A DNA stretch of 64,000 bases from Combretum micranthum. Its lineage: Eukaryota > Streptophyta > Magnoliopsida > Myrtales > Combretaceae. Within the stretch, counting starts at the first letter, position 1; each line of letters starts with the position of its first letter. A program made the translations under genes and the position numbers. The notes under the pieces are model-generated. The model was not told the DNA's origin. It worked only from the letters and a program-made list of their open reading frames with translations, and did no database searches. The stretch spans positions 1 to 64,000 of the forward strand of contig JAMXBD010002737.1 in NCBI GenBank assembly GCA_024138025.1, read 5' to 3'. Shown here piece by piece: positions 14,201 to 26,700 of the stretch.

Positions 14201-16235
14201 ATTTGAAGATAAGATATATTAGGATATCAACTTATCCAGATTTTTTAAAATCACAAGAGATATCATCAAATATCTTGAGGATTATCCAAAAAAAAAAAAC
14301 AAGAGAAGATCACGGTGATTTATTGAAGAAGATAAAGTTATCATTTCAAGTATATCTCGTTCAAATCATAAAGAGAAAATCACGGTAACTTCTAGATCAG
14401 TTCAAGGAAATAATTATAGCAAGAATCAATAACGTTATCTCACCAAAGCTTATCCAATTCAAACAAACGAGAAGAAGCAGTTGGATGGCTTTCAAATTTT
14501 AAAATACGGATAAAGAAGAACATTTTTTTTTTCAGTTGAGATAGTTGGGATATGATATCAATATTTCAAATCGTTATTAAACGTGGAGAAAACAAAAATT
14601 ATATCGAGAAAAACAAAAGGCAGTTCAGAGATTACAAAAAAAAAAGGCTTTACACGCAACAAGAATTTTTCTTCCACATATAACCGAGATTACATTGCTC
14701 TTGAGATTTCATCTCCTATGTGAACAAGCTTTCTTTGATCCAAAATTGTGCAAATACTTTTTATTGCATTTAGCTTTTGAATTTTATTTGTAATAGAAGG
14801 AACTTGTTGTTGCCTTCTTAGCTTGGTAGCTCAGTTATAAGTTTAGACTCTATAGATCGATTGAAGCTAGAGGATAGCAGTGAGAATCGAGCAGAGAGAA
14901 TTGCACTATCTTGTAACCTTGAATTTTTGATATAGTAAAACACAACTCATAGGATAACGGGGTCCCCGGCGTGGAGCTGGAAGAGTAAACTGACGCACAA
15001 GATGGAACTACTATAAATAGATGCCTGATCTTCTTTTTCCCTCATTTTTTTTCAGTAATTTTATTGTTAGCTTGTTTAATTGATATATTGTTCTCATGTT
15101 TAAACTTAAAAGGGAATTTTTTTCAAAAAGGCGAAAATATTTTTAATAATCAATTCAACCTCCCTTCTTGATTATTATTTGGGGCCAACAAATACAATCA
15201 CAAATTGATCAAGGTAATCCCTGAAAACCGATTCATTAAATCCATGAATACAACAAGAGCATTTGTCAGTTCGAATGGCAAGATAAGAAATTCAAAATGC
15301 TTATACCGGGTGCAAAAATCTATCTTAAGAGTATCCTGGGGCTTTATCTTAAGCTAATGATATCTGGATCTCAAATCAATTTTTGAAAATACAGTTGCTT
15401 CTCTTAATTGATCAAATAGATCATCAATTCTAGGTAGGGGATAATTGTTCTTGATTGTTACCTGATTCAACTCTTGGTAATCTATGCATATCCTTAAACT
15501 CCAACTTTCTTCTTAATGAAAAGTACTGAAGCACCCTATGGAGATATACCGGGTCAGATAAAAATGAGATCTTGTAATTCTTGTAATTGGGTCTTCAACT
15601 CTTTCAATTATGTTGGATCCTTTCGATTGGTGCTTGGATATTGGAGTTGTCCTTGGAATTGCATCAATTCTGAACTTTATCTTTCGATCCAATGGTAAAC
15701 CCAACAAATCTTCAGGAAACACATTTGTAAACTCTCTTACTATCGATATCATATTAATTTTCAATTCTTCAACCTCAATAGTTGCTACCACTGCTTTTTC
15801 TCATAACTCCATTGTAAACATACTTTGGGGTCTTTGTCTTTCCAAAGCATAAGTAAACTTCCCAATTTCACTTTTAAAACTTAATTTTGCCTTATCACAA
15901 TCTATAATGACTTTATACATATTTAACAGTTCATACCCTAAATAACATCAAAATCAGTTGTAGGTAAAACTAACATATCTATTGGCATATTTACATTAGT
16001 AACCAACACATCCACATTCCTACATACACAAGGCTCCTTACATTTACCCCAAAGGAGTATTAATACTCATGATTCCATCAGACAACACCTCAAATTTCAA
16101 ATTGCAATCATTCATATTTCTTAGACATACATGCATGTGTAGCCCTTGTATCTACCAAAGTATAGGCATGATGTTTTGTGATTATTAAAGTACCTACCAA
16201 TGTATCAACAGAAGGAGTTTCCTCATACTGTTGGA
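11290..16235 (-). pseudogene. Degenerate gypsy pol: protease, RT, RNase H, integrase, chromodomain
   Basis: Read on the - strand from high to low coordinates. The protease core is at about 16136-16155, where the usual DTGAT is DTRAT. RT begins near 15791 (VREFTNVFPEDLLGLPLDRK) and reaches the active site FIDDI at about 13530-13549, where a solo LTR (13550-15190) splits it; flanking codons read DQFVIV and FIDDILVYY. Next come [15 protein letters not shown] (about 13370), RNase H-like sequence (about 12950-13110), an integrase zinc-finger region (about 12350-12480), the integrase core (WKWDDITMDYVSTLPK at 12169-12402; FHPQINRQSERIIQILEDKL at 11868-12068) and a chromodomain tail ending AIWEVKSAMRQKYLELF (about 11330-11400). 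Many frameshifts and stops are present, so no functional polyprotein is possible. The assignment follows the domain order of gypsy elements. Confidence 0.9.
13550..15190 (+). mobile_element. Copia-type (SIRE/Maximus-like) solo LTR inside the gypsy RT
   Basis: This is a 1641-bp segment starting TGTTAAGTTATC and ending GGGGCCAACA. It is flanked by AATAC on both sides (13545-13549 and 15191-15195), so it is a clean LTR-type insertion without internal genes. Removing it restores the RT codons across the junction (QFVIV + FIDDI on the - strand). A TATA-like 'ctataaatag' near 15010 and pyrimidine-rich DNA near the right end suggest the LTR reads on the + strand, opposite to its host. Its ends resemble those of the LTR at 35753-37620. 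The solo state implies LTR-LTR recombination; the family name is an inference from end sequence. Confidence 0.85.
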
Positions 16236-16253
16236 GTGCAAACACTCTGGCTG

Positions 16254-17507
16254 CTATTTTGACTTTCCCCAAATTGAAACCATTACCTTAGGCTTAACTG
16301 CACAATTTTTGATGTGGTGTCCCCTTTGTTTACAGTAGGAACAGAAGATAGATCGTGATACTAGATTCCTACATTCATAAGCTCTATGTCCTTCTTTTCC
16401 ACAAGCAAAACACACTTTCGGGTTCAATTTACATTGTAATTGCTCATGAGGTCCATAAAATCTAGCGTCTTCTTTCAAAAGTGGTAAAAGGAGTGAAGTC
16501 TTGGTTACCAACCCTACATTTGTCTTCTTGCCTAGGAAATCCTTCTTTCCTCTGCTTGCATTATCATATCTCCTATAAGGAGTAGACAATGTGGATCTCT
16601 TTCCCAAAAATGTAGCTCGTCTATCCTTCTGTGTCCTGTTCTCATTCAAAATTTGTTCTGTTAACTTCGCCTTGGTGACTACATCGACTAATGTTGGAAG
16701 TTGGAATATCCTAACTTCACCTTTGATTTCCAAATTCAACCCATTCTGAAACTTTTGAACTTTCATTCTTTCATTGCTGTATCCTTCACCTGCAAATCTC
16801 AACAATCTACAAAACTCGGAATGATATTCGTCGACAGTCTTGCTTCCTTACCTTAAACTTAGCCAATAAGAAATCATTTGTTCTTGAACGATAGCTGAGA
16901 GGTACTGTAAGAAGAAAGATTATTTAAATCGATTCCAAGCAATAGGCCTCACTAGATTCTCACTTGCAAGTCTCCACTAATTATAGGTATTTCTTTAGCA
17001 TATAGATAGCTAGATCCACTTTCCTATCTTCGGGTACTTCATAAGCATCAAACACTTTCTCTAATTCTTCTACCCATTCTCTATAGTTGCCAGATCTGAA
17101 ACAGTCCCATCAAAATCAAGTATTAGCCGGATAAAGTCATGTAATTTGACCTGATCATTTTGCTCTCCCCTTTGTACATTGTCTCGTTGCCTAGCAAGGA
17201 GGTAAATACTGCTGCATAAACTGTTGCTATATATCGTATGTTGGAATTGTTGCATTACTGCAAACATCTCGCTGGACATGGTGCACATATTATTAGGATC
17301 TCCTATTTGTACTTGGGGCATTTGTTAAAATGGCGACATCTATGGTGGTTGTAGATTCTGAGCCATAGGTGCCAATGCAGGAGAGAGAGTAGTAGTAGAG
17401 GCAGGATTAGAAGATGAAGTAGAAGTTGGAATAGTTATTTGACGTGGTAGAGGAGGCATATTCTCTCTTTCTGGTTGTTGTCGACTGTGTCTTTGTAACC
17501 TATCCAT
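16254..17507 (-). pseudogene. Degenerate gypsy gag with two CCHC zinc knuckles
   Basis: The likely start is at 17507 (MDRLQRHSRQQPERENMPP), followed by a Pro/Ser/Thr-rich stretch. Frame breaks separate the pieces 17340-17528, 17070-17321 and 16254-16805. The last piece carries CFACGKEGHRAYEC and CSYCKQRGHHIKNC, two perfect C-x2-C-x4-H-x4-C nucleic-acid-binding knuckles (16302-16412). Two knuckles rather than one is notable for this clade. The protein would package element RNA, but the frame breaks make it non-functional. Confidence 0.9.
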
Positions 17508-17725
17508 CTTTACAAATATACACAACATATATCCACAATATAGATAATAAGTTATAAATTATTCCAATGGAATTCAATTAGATTCATTTTATCATTACTT
17601 TAGGTAAATGAGCAAGAAATACACATCATTCAAACAAAATCCTAATTTTCCTCTACATAGCTCTCCACATCTAAGGTCAAGCCAACTTTTGTTCTTTTAC
17701 ATCGAATAAGCAATGTATAAACATA

Positions 17726-17737
17726 GCTTTAATACCA
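17726..17737 (-). other. Primer binding site of the gypsy element
   Basis: On the - strand, three bases after the 5' LTR, the sequence is TGGTATTAAAGC. This is a near match to the common plant initiator-tRNA-Met primer site TGGTATCAGAGC, differing at two positions. Confidence 0.8.
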
Positions 17738-17740
17738 CTC

Positions 17741-20614
17741 TGTAAAGACCTATCATGCATATAATTAAACACTTACATGTTAAGTTCCTAACCACGTATA
17801 ATATACAAAAATATTATACGTAAGGTTATCCATAAAAGAAGGAGTTTATGGAAATTACTTGCTCAACTTAATAAAATACAAAACTTTACAAAAACTACTC
17901 AATTAAGAGAAGGAAACTTTACATAAATATATATGATAGTACCGACATTCATGGTGCTTTAAACATTACAAAATCAAGCTTGTAATACACACACTAGAAA
18001 ATTAGGTGCTTAATGTTACAAAATAAAGGCTTGGAGATAGCCTTAACCTATACTATTACATTGAATAGAAACAAGATTTCGATGTCCTTTCTAAGAAAAC
18101 TAAATGGAATGGTTCAGCATCCTAATCATCCCACTCATCCAGGAATGCTTCCCAACCAGTGCCATAACCCGTATCATCATAGTATTCATCATCATTGGTA
18201 TCTACAGATGAAAAAGTGAGTCAGGGGCTCGGTACACAGCAACACAAACAAATACTAGATGACACACAATCTTAAATAATGCAATGTAAGAAACAATAGA
18301 ATTATTTATCTTTGTTTAAGTAAAGCATTTCAACACTAGAGTATTTAACTCTGATTTCACTCTTTAGGGATCCGGGGTCCCGAGTAACAGCAACTGCTCA
18401 GGGGGTTTATATAGGCAGCTTGAATACTTATATCTCCTACATAACTTTACAGATAGTAATCTCATCTAAGATTCGCATCCATTACTCAATTTTACTTAAC
18501 TTAATCTATAATATCACCTAATTCAACAGTTCTATAAATGTGAACTAAATCATATTACTTTTCTTAAGAATAAGCAAATGTTACACCGACACCATACCTC
18601 CTATTGATTACCTGCTGAGTCACTTATGAAAGTCATTGCATCGTGAGAGGGGTGGCCTAAGTGCCTAAACTACCATGTTAAGTACCTAAACTACCATGTT
18701 AACCTCGTTAATAGGGTTGCTGCTCCCGGCCCGGATTCAATGGCGCATACACAAAAAATTCAAATAGGTTTTAAGCTAATCTTTAATTAAATTTGATTTG
18801 ATAATGTCTAACCTAGCACTCAATAAACAAGTTACTGCATACTTGAATAATCTAATTTATCAAATAAAAGACCTGTATTCAAACTCAACTGGGTATGAGA
18901 GTCTGTCAAAGAAAATCATTTCATATAACACACGTTAATCCACAATGAAATATTAAGTCATTAGATATTTGTTAAACTTAAATAAGATTTAATTCATCAC
19001 ACAACATCTTACTTATACAAGTACAAATATACATATCATATTTCATTATTCATCTATCTGTTATTATTTTATTATATGAACAATATTAGAGGATCTGTTA
19101 CGCCCTTGACAAAGGCCATGATGTATATCACAGGGATCATCGTAGCTATAATCTTGGGTGGTAGTGTATTTCACTATCTTATTATGCCCATATTAGGAGA
19201 TCATGCCTCCTAAAACAGTCGTGATGAAGAATACACTTGTAATAGCTTGTTTGAAATTTTGCCAAAAATCATCCGAGGAAATAATGACCTTTGTAACGGT
19301 CGTAATCTAGGTCGTACTCTTTAAGAAAAAGAGATAAGAGGAGATCATAGGCTTGGCAATGACGACGATCAAAGCTTTAAAAATCACACAGAGGAGATAA
19401 CGCTTTCGTAATAGCCGTGATCAAGGCCGTTTCGTGTTTTAAAAACAAACAAAGAAGATCACGAGCCTCATAATGGCTATGACCATTAGGAAGATATGAT
19501 TTTGAAGAAATAACATCCTTTAACACACCCTGTATGAACAGTGTATTAGTCTTTTGATACTTGTTTAAAAAATTTTGAAATTCTTTATCCTCTAACTCTT
19601 TACTAAGACCTTACTTGTTTATAAAAACATATCAAAATTAACCTATAATCACAATACCAAATATCACTAAGTTTATGTGCATTCATATGCTCATTTCACA
19701 TGTCTATGATAAAACCTCAAACATAAATCCATTATTCATGCTTGTAGAACTCTATTATTACTCTAATCATTCAAGTTCTATTCATTTATCATTATCAACA
19801 TTAATACACACAACTATTCATTATAAACTTGAAATTCATTTCTTCAAACACCTAAGATATAAGTGCCTATTTGCATATTTATTCTAATTTACATGTTATC
19901 AAACCATCAACTTGTCTAAAACACCAAAGTACTACTCCTATTCAACAATGAACATCAACAAGAATATATAATTAAACATAATTTTCAAGAAATCAACTTT
20001 AATTACTTTTATGGTTACTAGAATCAATGAAGCTTTTCTTTCCTCACTCTTGATTTAAATGCTCCTTCTACTTGTTCCTTGGATTAATTCTTTGCTTAAA
20101 AACTTATGGGTTAAAGTTTAGAAAAGAAATTTAAGCTTGTTTGTGTTTTAGGAGGGTGATAGTAGGAAGAGAGAGAGACGATGGTTTTGGGGTCTGTTTT
20201 GGTTAGGGTATTTTTATCTCTTTTTGACTTTGAGACATTTTTAAAAGCCTTTAGAAGATACTTAACCATGGGCTTTAGCTATGTGTGTTTGGGCTTAGTT
20301 TGTGAGTGTGTGGACTTGGGTTAGTTCTATTAAAGTTGGGGTTGGGTTTAAAATTAAAGCATATTGATTCTAATGTATCAAATTATGCTCATATATTATT
20401 ACATAATTCAATTCAACACACATATACACTATTACACCTACATATTTGCACCAACACCCATATAATCAAATTATAACATATTCCTACATTAGGAATTTAT
20501 CATATCATTAAATCAAATTATCATGACTTAACTATAGTAATTTAAATCACAAAATCAACAATCAAACATATATTTAAATAAATTAATTTAGTAGGTTTGA
20601 TTTAGGTTATTTCA
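17741..20614 (-). repeat. 5' LTR of the gypsy element (right copy)
   Basis: This 2874-bp partner of 8035-11272 starts tgtaaagacc and ends ggttatttca on the + strand. It lacks the 365-bp insert of the left copy. Numerous substitutions and small gaps separate the two LTRs, showing that the insertion is not recent. Confidence 0.92.
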
Positions 20615-20619
20615 CTTTT

Positions 20620-23600
20620 ATGAGTAAAAATATCTATTTTTTATTTGTATTTATTTCTTAACAAATATCTAATTGAAAAACGATAGAAATAAGATATCAA
20701 AATGACAACCTCCCCATTCACTTTAATATTATAGAATAGTGTAGATAAGTGTATGAAACGTTGATTTTTTCTTTTATATATCATTTGCTAATAAGTGCCC
20801 AGGCATTCATTAAGTTTTCATCAACATTTCTTAATACTAAATGAGTGTCTTGTACAAATTTTAAAAAAAAAAAAAAAAGAGTACCTAGGTGGATGATTAT
20901 TATTTAACATTTTAACACATAATATTTCTATATACTTATGGAGAGATCTGTTTCGGATTCTACGAGGTATATTACCTTTAAAAAGAAGAGTATTAAAAAA
21001 AGTTAACGGACATGAATAAGAATAAAACAACATATGGAATTCAAAATTGAAAATTAGTAATCTGGAGTTCTTTATAATTATATATATATATTTTCATAGT
21101 TTAAAATTTTAAATTTTTTAAAAGATGAGAAAATAACTACTTTAGTTTTTTATTATATCATTATATATGGACACACAATCACATTCTGACACTAGTGATG
21201 AGCATGACAAAAATAAGAGAAATAAAATATAGAATATGCTAAAAAGATAAACTATCATAATAAATACCAAGCCTTCATAGCCAAGCCACGTTAAGACAGT
21301 TTTTAAAAAAGGGATTCCTCTCTGTTGATGGAAAAAAAAAAAAATGAAAATAAAAGGATTAAAGTTACCATTTGAGTTAGAAACCTTTCGGATTTTTTAC
21401 GTGTCGATTTATCGAAATTTAGTCCGTTATATGCACACGATGCACAGGAAAGTAAAGACTGCCGATACGAGGAAAATAATTGATTTATTGAAATTAGCTT
21501 TAATTGTTAATGAGATAAAAACCAAATTTTTTTACTAAAAGGTTGATTTGGAAAGGGTGATACTAAAACCAGTTCTTTTGCATTTATACTTTCTTTAGGA
21601 TGATTGAATGAATTAAGAATAAAAGATTATGAAAGGAAAGAAATTAAACTGAGGAATTATCGAAAAATTTAATTAAATTGAAAGAAAATGGATAATATAT
21701 TAATTATTATAAAAATTAAAAATATATAAGGGTAAATTACTTGAATACTTTTAAAAGACAATAATTAAATAGTAATTTGGAAAAGAAGGATATATGAGTA
21801 ATTTAAAAAATTTTTCCCCTTGCCCTCCTATCTCTCTCCAATTTAGAGAGTAAAAAAATGGTGGGATATAGGAAAAATATTATATCCATTTTTTTTCTCC
21901 CTTTCAAAATAAACAAAAAGATAAAATTTAATCATTTTCATTTCCTTTCTCTTTGAATCATTCTCTCTTAGTTTTCTTATACTAATTAAACATAGTGTTA
22001 ATGTTAAATGGGGGCGTTTGTGGTTCAATTTTCAGTTTTCAATAGAACCGCTTTAAATGTGGTTTTGTTTGGTTCAAATCATTTTTAACAACTAATATAT
22101 TTTTGGAGTTTTCATTTAAAGATTGATGTTTAAATTGAGGAATATTATGTAAAATAAAATCACATAATATTATAGCATGGTAATATTGTATCTTGGATGA
22201 TAGTGAAGATATGTAAGTTTGCTTGAAAGATAAGATATGGAGGTAAAGGAAAAGGAATAGATTAAAGAGGTAGAGAGTGAGAGAAAAGAGTCTGGAAAAA
22301 AAAGAAAGAAAGGTAAATAAGGTATAATAAAATATCAATAAGATTTGAGACTAAAATATCGCTTAAATTTTATATTTTAATTGGAAGCGATTATGTTTGG
22401 GTTCAAGTAATTCAATTTCGTTTGACCTCCTGAACTAGACAGCGAACAATTTGAAACCTTGCGAAACTAAATGGTGAATTGAATTGAAATACAAAAAGAT
22501 TGTATTATTAATTTAGTTTGGTTCAATTTGATAAATAGCCCTAATATTATAGATAGATTTACATTTTTGTTATCAATGCCATGATTCATATCCATCTAAT
22601 AATGGTGCAATTTGTCATACAAATGGTATATATCTCTACTATAGAATGTATATTAAATGGGATATTTACTTTACTTTATATAATTAATATTTTAAAAATA
22701 ATCATAAGTTTCACCCATTAATAGGATTTTTTTATCCATATAAACGTCCATGAAATAGGCAAGGAAACTATATAATGCCTTAGGAAATTCTATGGTCCGT
22801 CACTATCCAACAACTTGCACCATACCTAACTGTGATCGAATTATTGGGATTTTAATAAAATATAAATCCATAATCTTACAATCAATAGGATCAACATAAG
22901 TGAAAATTAGGGTATAGAATAAAATAGAAGCATACTTGTTCCATTAGATTGCAACAATTCTAAAAGTGGGTAGATGATCTTCTAACTACTATGTGCACAC
23001 ACTCCTTTCTATGAGTGATGGGAGAACTCTATAGAATGAGAGAGTGAGAGAGAATGAAAAAAGTATATCTCTAAAGACTCTCACAAGATCTTTATATAAT
23101 ACACTTGCAGTTAGGAACTATAACCTTAGTATGAAACTTATGGGCCAAGCTATTGAAAGAGCTCATATATTTCAATAGTAGCCTTAATGCATCTACACAT
23201 ATAAAACATATATAAGTGTTATAATCCCACACTAATAAAAGATGACAAGGCACATTATAATATTATTAATTGATCACTAATATAAGTACCAAATAATTTA
23301 ATTTATTTATAATAGACATACAACAACTTTTTATGCAATTATATATGCGTCCACTTGCCCATATGCATTAAATCCACAAGTACACACGAATTAAGTCCAA
23401 ATTCTAACACGAATCACTAAAATAATTAACATTTCAATTACTATATTTATTTTAATGGTCAAATGGTTAATTAGATGGTTCCGTTGATATGATCATGAAA
23501 ACTCCCAAATACCATATTTAGTGATGAAATTACTTTATTAGTTTAACTGCAAGAAGATATACACATACGTACAAGTACAAATACAAATAGCAAGTAGAGA

Positions 23601-24066
23601 TTACCTCCTTTGAAAATTTCTAAATCCCACCCCTAAATTTCTCTCACTTTTAACAACTAATACAGTTTAACAATATAAGAAAGTGAATCGTGCCATTATG
23701 TTTTTATGGTACCTAGGAGAGGAAGAGATCATCTCTAATCCATGATTCAATAACAATCTCAACAGAACTCAATTTTGATGAACTTATCGTCGGTTTTCAG
23801 AACATATCAAGGTATGTCATTTGATCAATGCTATATATTTATATTCATAGTCTTATTAGTACCATATTGTTTTTACATATATGTCGTAAGTCGTATTGTA
23901 TCGAGTGTGATTTTCTTTCGTGTCATCAAATTGTGAACTCTGATTTTGTAGCGAGGAATTAGTGAATTTTGGACTTCTGTTAGTAGGAGAATTGCATAAA
24001 AAATTCATAGTAGAACATACTTATGTGGTTCCTAGAAGGAACATCCAGATAAAATATATGTTAAGA
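20620..24066. other. Intergenic DNA with small repeats
   Basis: AT-rich DNA with no supportable gene. It contains poly(A)/poly(T) runs, a (TA)n stretch near 21080-21090, and two copies of a dispersed short element (about 22797-22860 and about 23400-23540; see the MITE-like family). Confidence 0.6.
23400..23540. repeat. Dispersed MITE-like element, copy
   Basis: This copy shares the core 'caattactatatttatttt', then 'aatggt...ggttaattagatggt' and a trailing 'gat.atgaaaactc', with copies at about 26560-26700, 29150-29320, 33040-33140 and, in part, 22797-22860. The same order of words at five places within 11 kb indicates a short transposable family; ends and target duplications are not resolved by eye. 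Confidence 0.55.
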
Positions 24067-24258
24067 ATGATCCCTTTAAAAGGTTGCTCCTTACTTCTTC
24101 TTTTTATTTATTTATTTTGTATATCAACTTCAAAAAATGTTACTGGCCGAGGAAAAGCCATTGGAGTCTATAATACAGGGCCTTTGAGGGATAAAAATAA
24201 AATTGAAATTCTTTTAAAAGGAAGTGTCTCTTCCATAATCAACTTGATGAGTCCCTAG
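24067..24258 (+). CDS. Possible small secreted peptide (63 aa), unrecognised
   Basis: The frame starts MIPLKGCSLLLLFIYLFCIS, a classic signal-peptide shape: short positive head, leucine-rich core, and small residues before a likely cut near CISTSK. A roughly 40-residue basic mature part (NVTGRGKAIGVYNTGPLRDK, then IEILLKGSVSSIINLMSP) follows, with one possible N-glycosylation site (NVT). The ATG at 24067 is preferred over the upstream one at 23962 because it places the signal at the N-terminus. I do not recognise a known plant peptide-hormone family, and the frame could be chance in AT-rich DNA. AATAAAT at about 24378 could be a poly(A) signal. Confidence 0.25.
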   Translation: MIPLKGCSLLLLFIYLFCISTSKNVTGRGKAIGVYNTGPLRDKNKIEILLKGSVSSIINLMSP

Positions 24259-26559
24259 CCCTACGGCTGTTGAATATTGATGAGAGAAAAGTCATTGATA
24301 ATTATTTGCTTTGCAGAATTTTATAACATTTTGATTTAATTAGAATAATCATGCATATTTATAATAATTCATTCATAATAAATATGTTAAATGCGAATTT
24401 GTTTTGGTATTGTTTAGAAATTGGGTCCAATAGAGTGATATCTTCCCAATTTAATAGATATGAAAAACTAGGGTTTGTATGCCATGTTCCAATCTCCCTT
24501 CTGTGGTTGAAAGGTAGATCCTAGAAACATATGGAAGAAAAAAGGGCAAAAAAATTTACACATATTATCTACTCTTTGAAACCAAAATAACGCACAACAT
24601 TATAATACCTATTAAATTCGATTACAAAACCAAACATGTTCAACGCTTACTAAATTATTGCTAAGAGATATCTGTAATATTATAGTATTTGAAATATAAA
24701 TGATTTGTTAACAAAGGTGACCGTGGTTGCAAAATTAAACTAGAGCACTAGGGTTTTGCCAAGGTGGGGATTCTTTATCCCTTCCAGTTTCCAATTTTAT
24801 TCGTATAATATTGACTATATAATTAAATACAGATAATTAAATTACTAAATTTCCTAAAACAAATTGGGCAATTTATTCAAAACTTATGGTTGAAATAGGC
24901 AATGAATATTAACACATGCAATTTCAATCACTTATGAAACAGAGATAATATAAGATAAGAAAGAAACGATTTTCTACTTATATTTACATATGGGATTAGT
25001 CATGTGGGATTAAAAAAAAAACACATAAATTCAAATAGTTGTATTGAGTCTATTGACATTTGTTCCTACGGAAAATGCTCTATTGTAAAAGAGAGTTTCC
25101 CTTAGTCTTAGAAATATATTAACATGCAATTTTAAGAACATGTAAATTTTCAAGACTATTTATTAACATAGTTTACCAGAGTGATATAATTTAATTCGCT
25201 AGAATTTGATTTATGATGAATGATGATAACCCAATCCTCTTAGCCGTTCACTATCCATCTTTTGGTACATAATATTCTTTGCTTATCCTAAAATCCAGCC
25301 CCAGCTTGGCTATGCTTGTTTCTCTCTCTCTCTCTCTCTTTTTACATAGCCTTTTTATTATTTTTAAATAGATATTTATGAAAAATAAATAAGATAATTT
25401 TACTCAGATAAATTAAATAGATAAAATATAAATAAAATATATATACAAATTAAATACAGATAAAATATATATGAAAGTTAAACAATTTAAACACCAATAC
25501 ATATTAAATAATTTGCCCCGGAATCCATAAAAAAATTGTTCTTGACGTCATCATCGGCCACTACCACGGTACCTCCATCTCTCCGTCTCCGATACAAGCG
25601 ATGGATTGGATTGGATAGGTAGATTCATTTGCTAGCTAAAAATTAGTAGATTTATATGAACTCATTTAATTAGTAGTTGAGATTTTTCAAACTAATTTGG
25701 TTTTTCGCTGGTTTATGGATAAACGAACCAAATCACCAAAATCTGTAAAGACAGAAAATTTCTTTGAGGAAAAAAAAAATTAGAAGGACATTGAATATTC
25801 CAACTTTAAAAAATCATAATTACAATTTTTTTTTTTAAATTTTAGGAAGATTTAAAGAAATAAGCCCAGCAACCCTTTGTAAAGGATTGGTATATTAAAT
25901 ATGCCAACTTGCTCACACACACTAATTACATTGACCTGTCGACCCTCTTTGTTAAATTGTTTCGAAAAGTCAACCTTAACCCAGTACTCTTGATAGTTCA
26001 AACGGATTGGGACCATCCCGGATTCATAGCTCGGGTTTACTGGTATTCAATTAAAATAAAATCCTTGTGTTAAATACCACATTTCAAATTTTATTTATTT
26101 ATTTATTCTAAAATCTAACTACCCCAAATTTAATTATTTTCCTTTATCTTCATTAATTTTTTAGAATTTAATTTCTATTCAGATGATCCTTTTGTGAAAA
26201 AGATCCATTATCCATCAATTTTATTGCTTTTGTCCTTTTTTTTATCATCACAACGGAAGATGATTCGAATATGGTATTTCTCACTTAAGAGAGAAAAAAA
26301 TATTATTAAATTATAATATTACTCACCATTACTTTTGTTAATGTGCATTAACTTTTGCTAATACTCTACCTGATCGAGAATATATGGCATGTCGTATACA
26401 TGCAAAATAACATATCAAATTTTGCTAGTACTCATATATATATATACACGAGGCATGTGCCATATATTTGCAAAAGGCGTTAAAAACTCACATTATTAGT
26501 AATTAAATACCATGAAAATTTTATAATCCTATTATTAATTTTAATAGGATTAGTCCTCT

Positions 26560-26700
26560 TATCATTTAATGGCTGACATCATATCTAACCGTGATCCAAC
26601 CATTGAAATATTTCAATTATTATATTTATTTTAACGGTAGGTGGTTGATTAAATGGTCCTATTCGACAGGACAATGCTAATAGCTACGAACAAAAAATAT
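26560..26700. repeat. Dispersed MITE-like element, copy
   Basis: It contains 'catatctaaccgtgatcca', 'caattattatatttatttta', 'ggttgattaaatggtcc' and 'gacaggacaatg', in the same order as in the 29150-29320 copy. Confidence 0.55.

Larger units (their letters stand above)
8035..20614 (-). mobile_element. Complete decayed Ty3/gypsy retrotransposon, Tekay/Del chromovirus type
   Basis: Long direct repeats bound the element. Each begins TGTAAAGAC and ends ATTTCA on the + strand, and both outer ends are flanked by CTTTT (8030-8034 and 20615-20619), a perfect 5-bp target duplication. All coding remnants read on the - strand: gag with two CCHC knuckles, protease, reverse transcriptase, RNase H, integrase and a C-terminal chromodomain remnant. 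The right LTR is therefore the 5' LTR. A tRNA-Met-type primer site (17726-17737) and a purine tract (11273-11285) sit in the expected places. LTRs near 2.9 kb plus a chromodomain are typical of Tekay/Del; the clade is inferred from remembered protein consensus. The many stops, frameshifts and LTR differences show the copy is old and not autonomous. A copia-type solo LTR interrupts it. Confidence 0.93.

Noticed and set aside
14053..14388. 111-codon open frame in the solo LTR
   Set aside because: Lys/Ile/Ser-rich chance frame in LTR DNA; no resemblance to gag or pol.
15513..15852. Overlapping + strand open frames at the RT start
   Set aside because: The - strand encodes recognisable RT here; the + frames are its shadows.
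22039..22338. 99-codon - strand open frame
   Set aside because: Phe/Leu/Ser-rich low-complexity sequence from AT-rich DNA; no motif or context.
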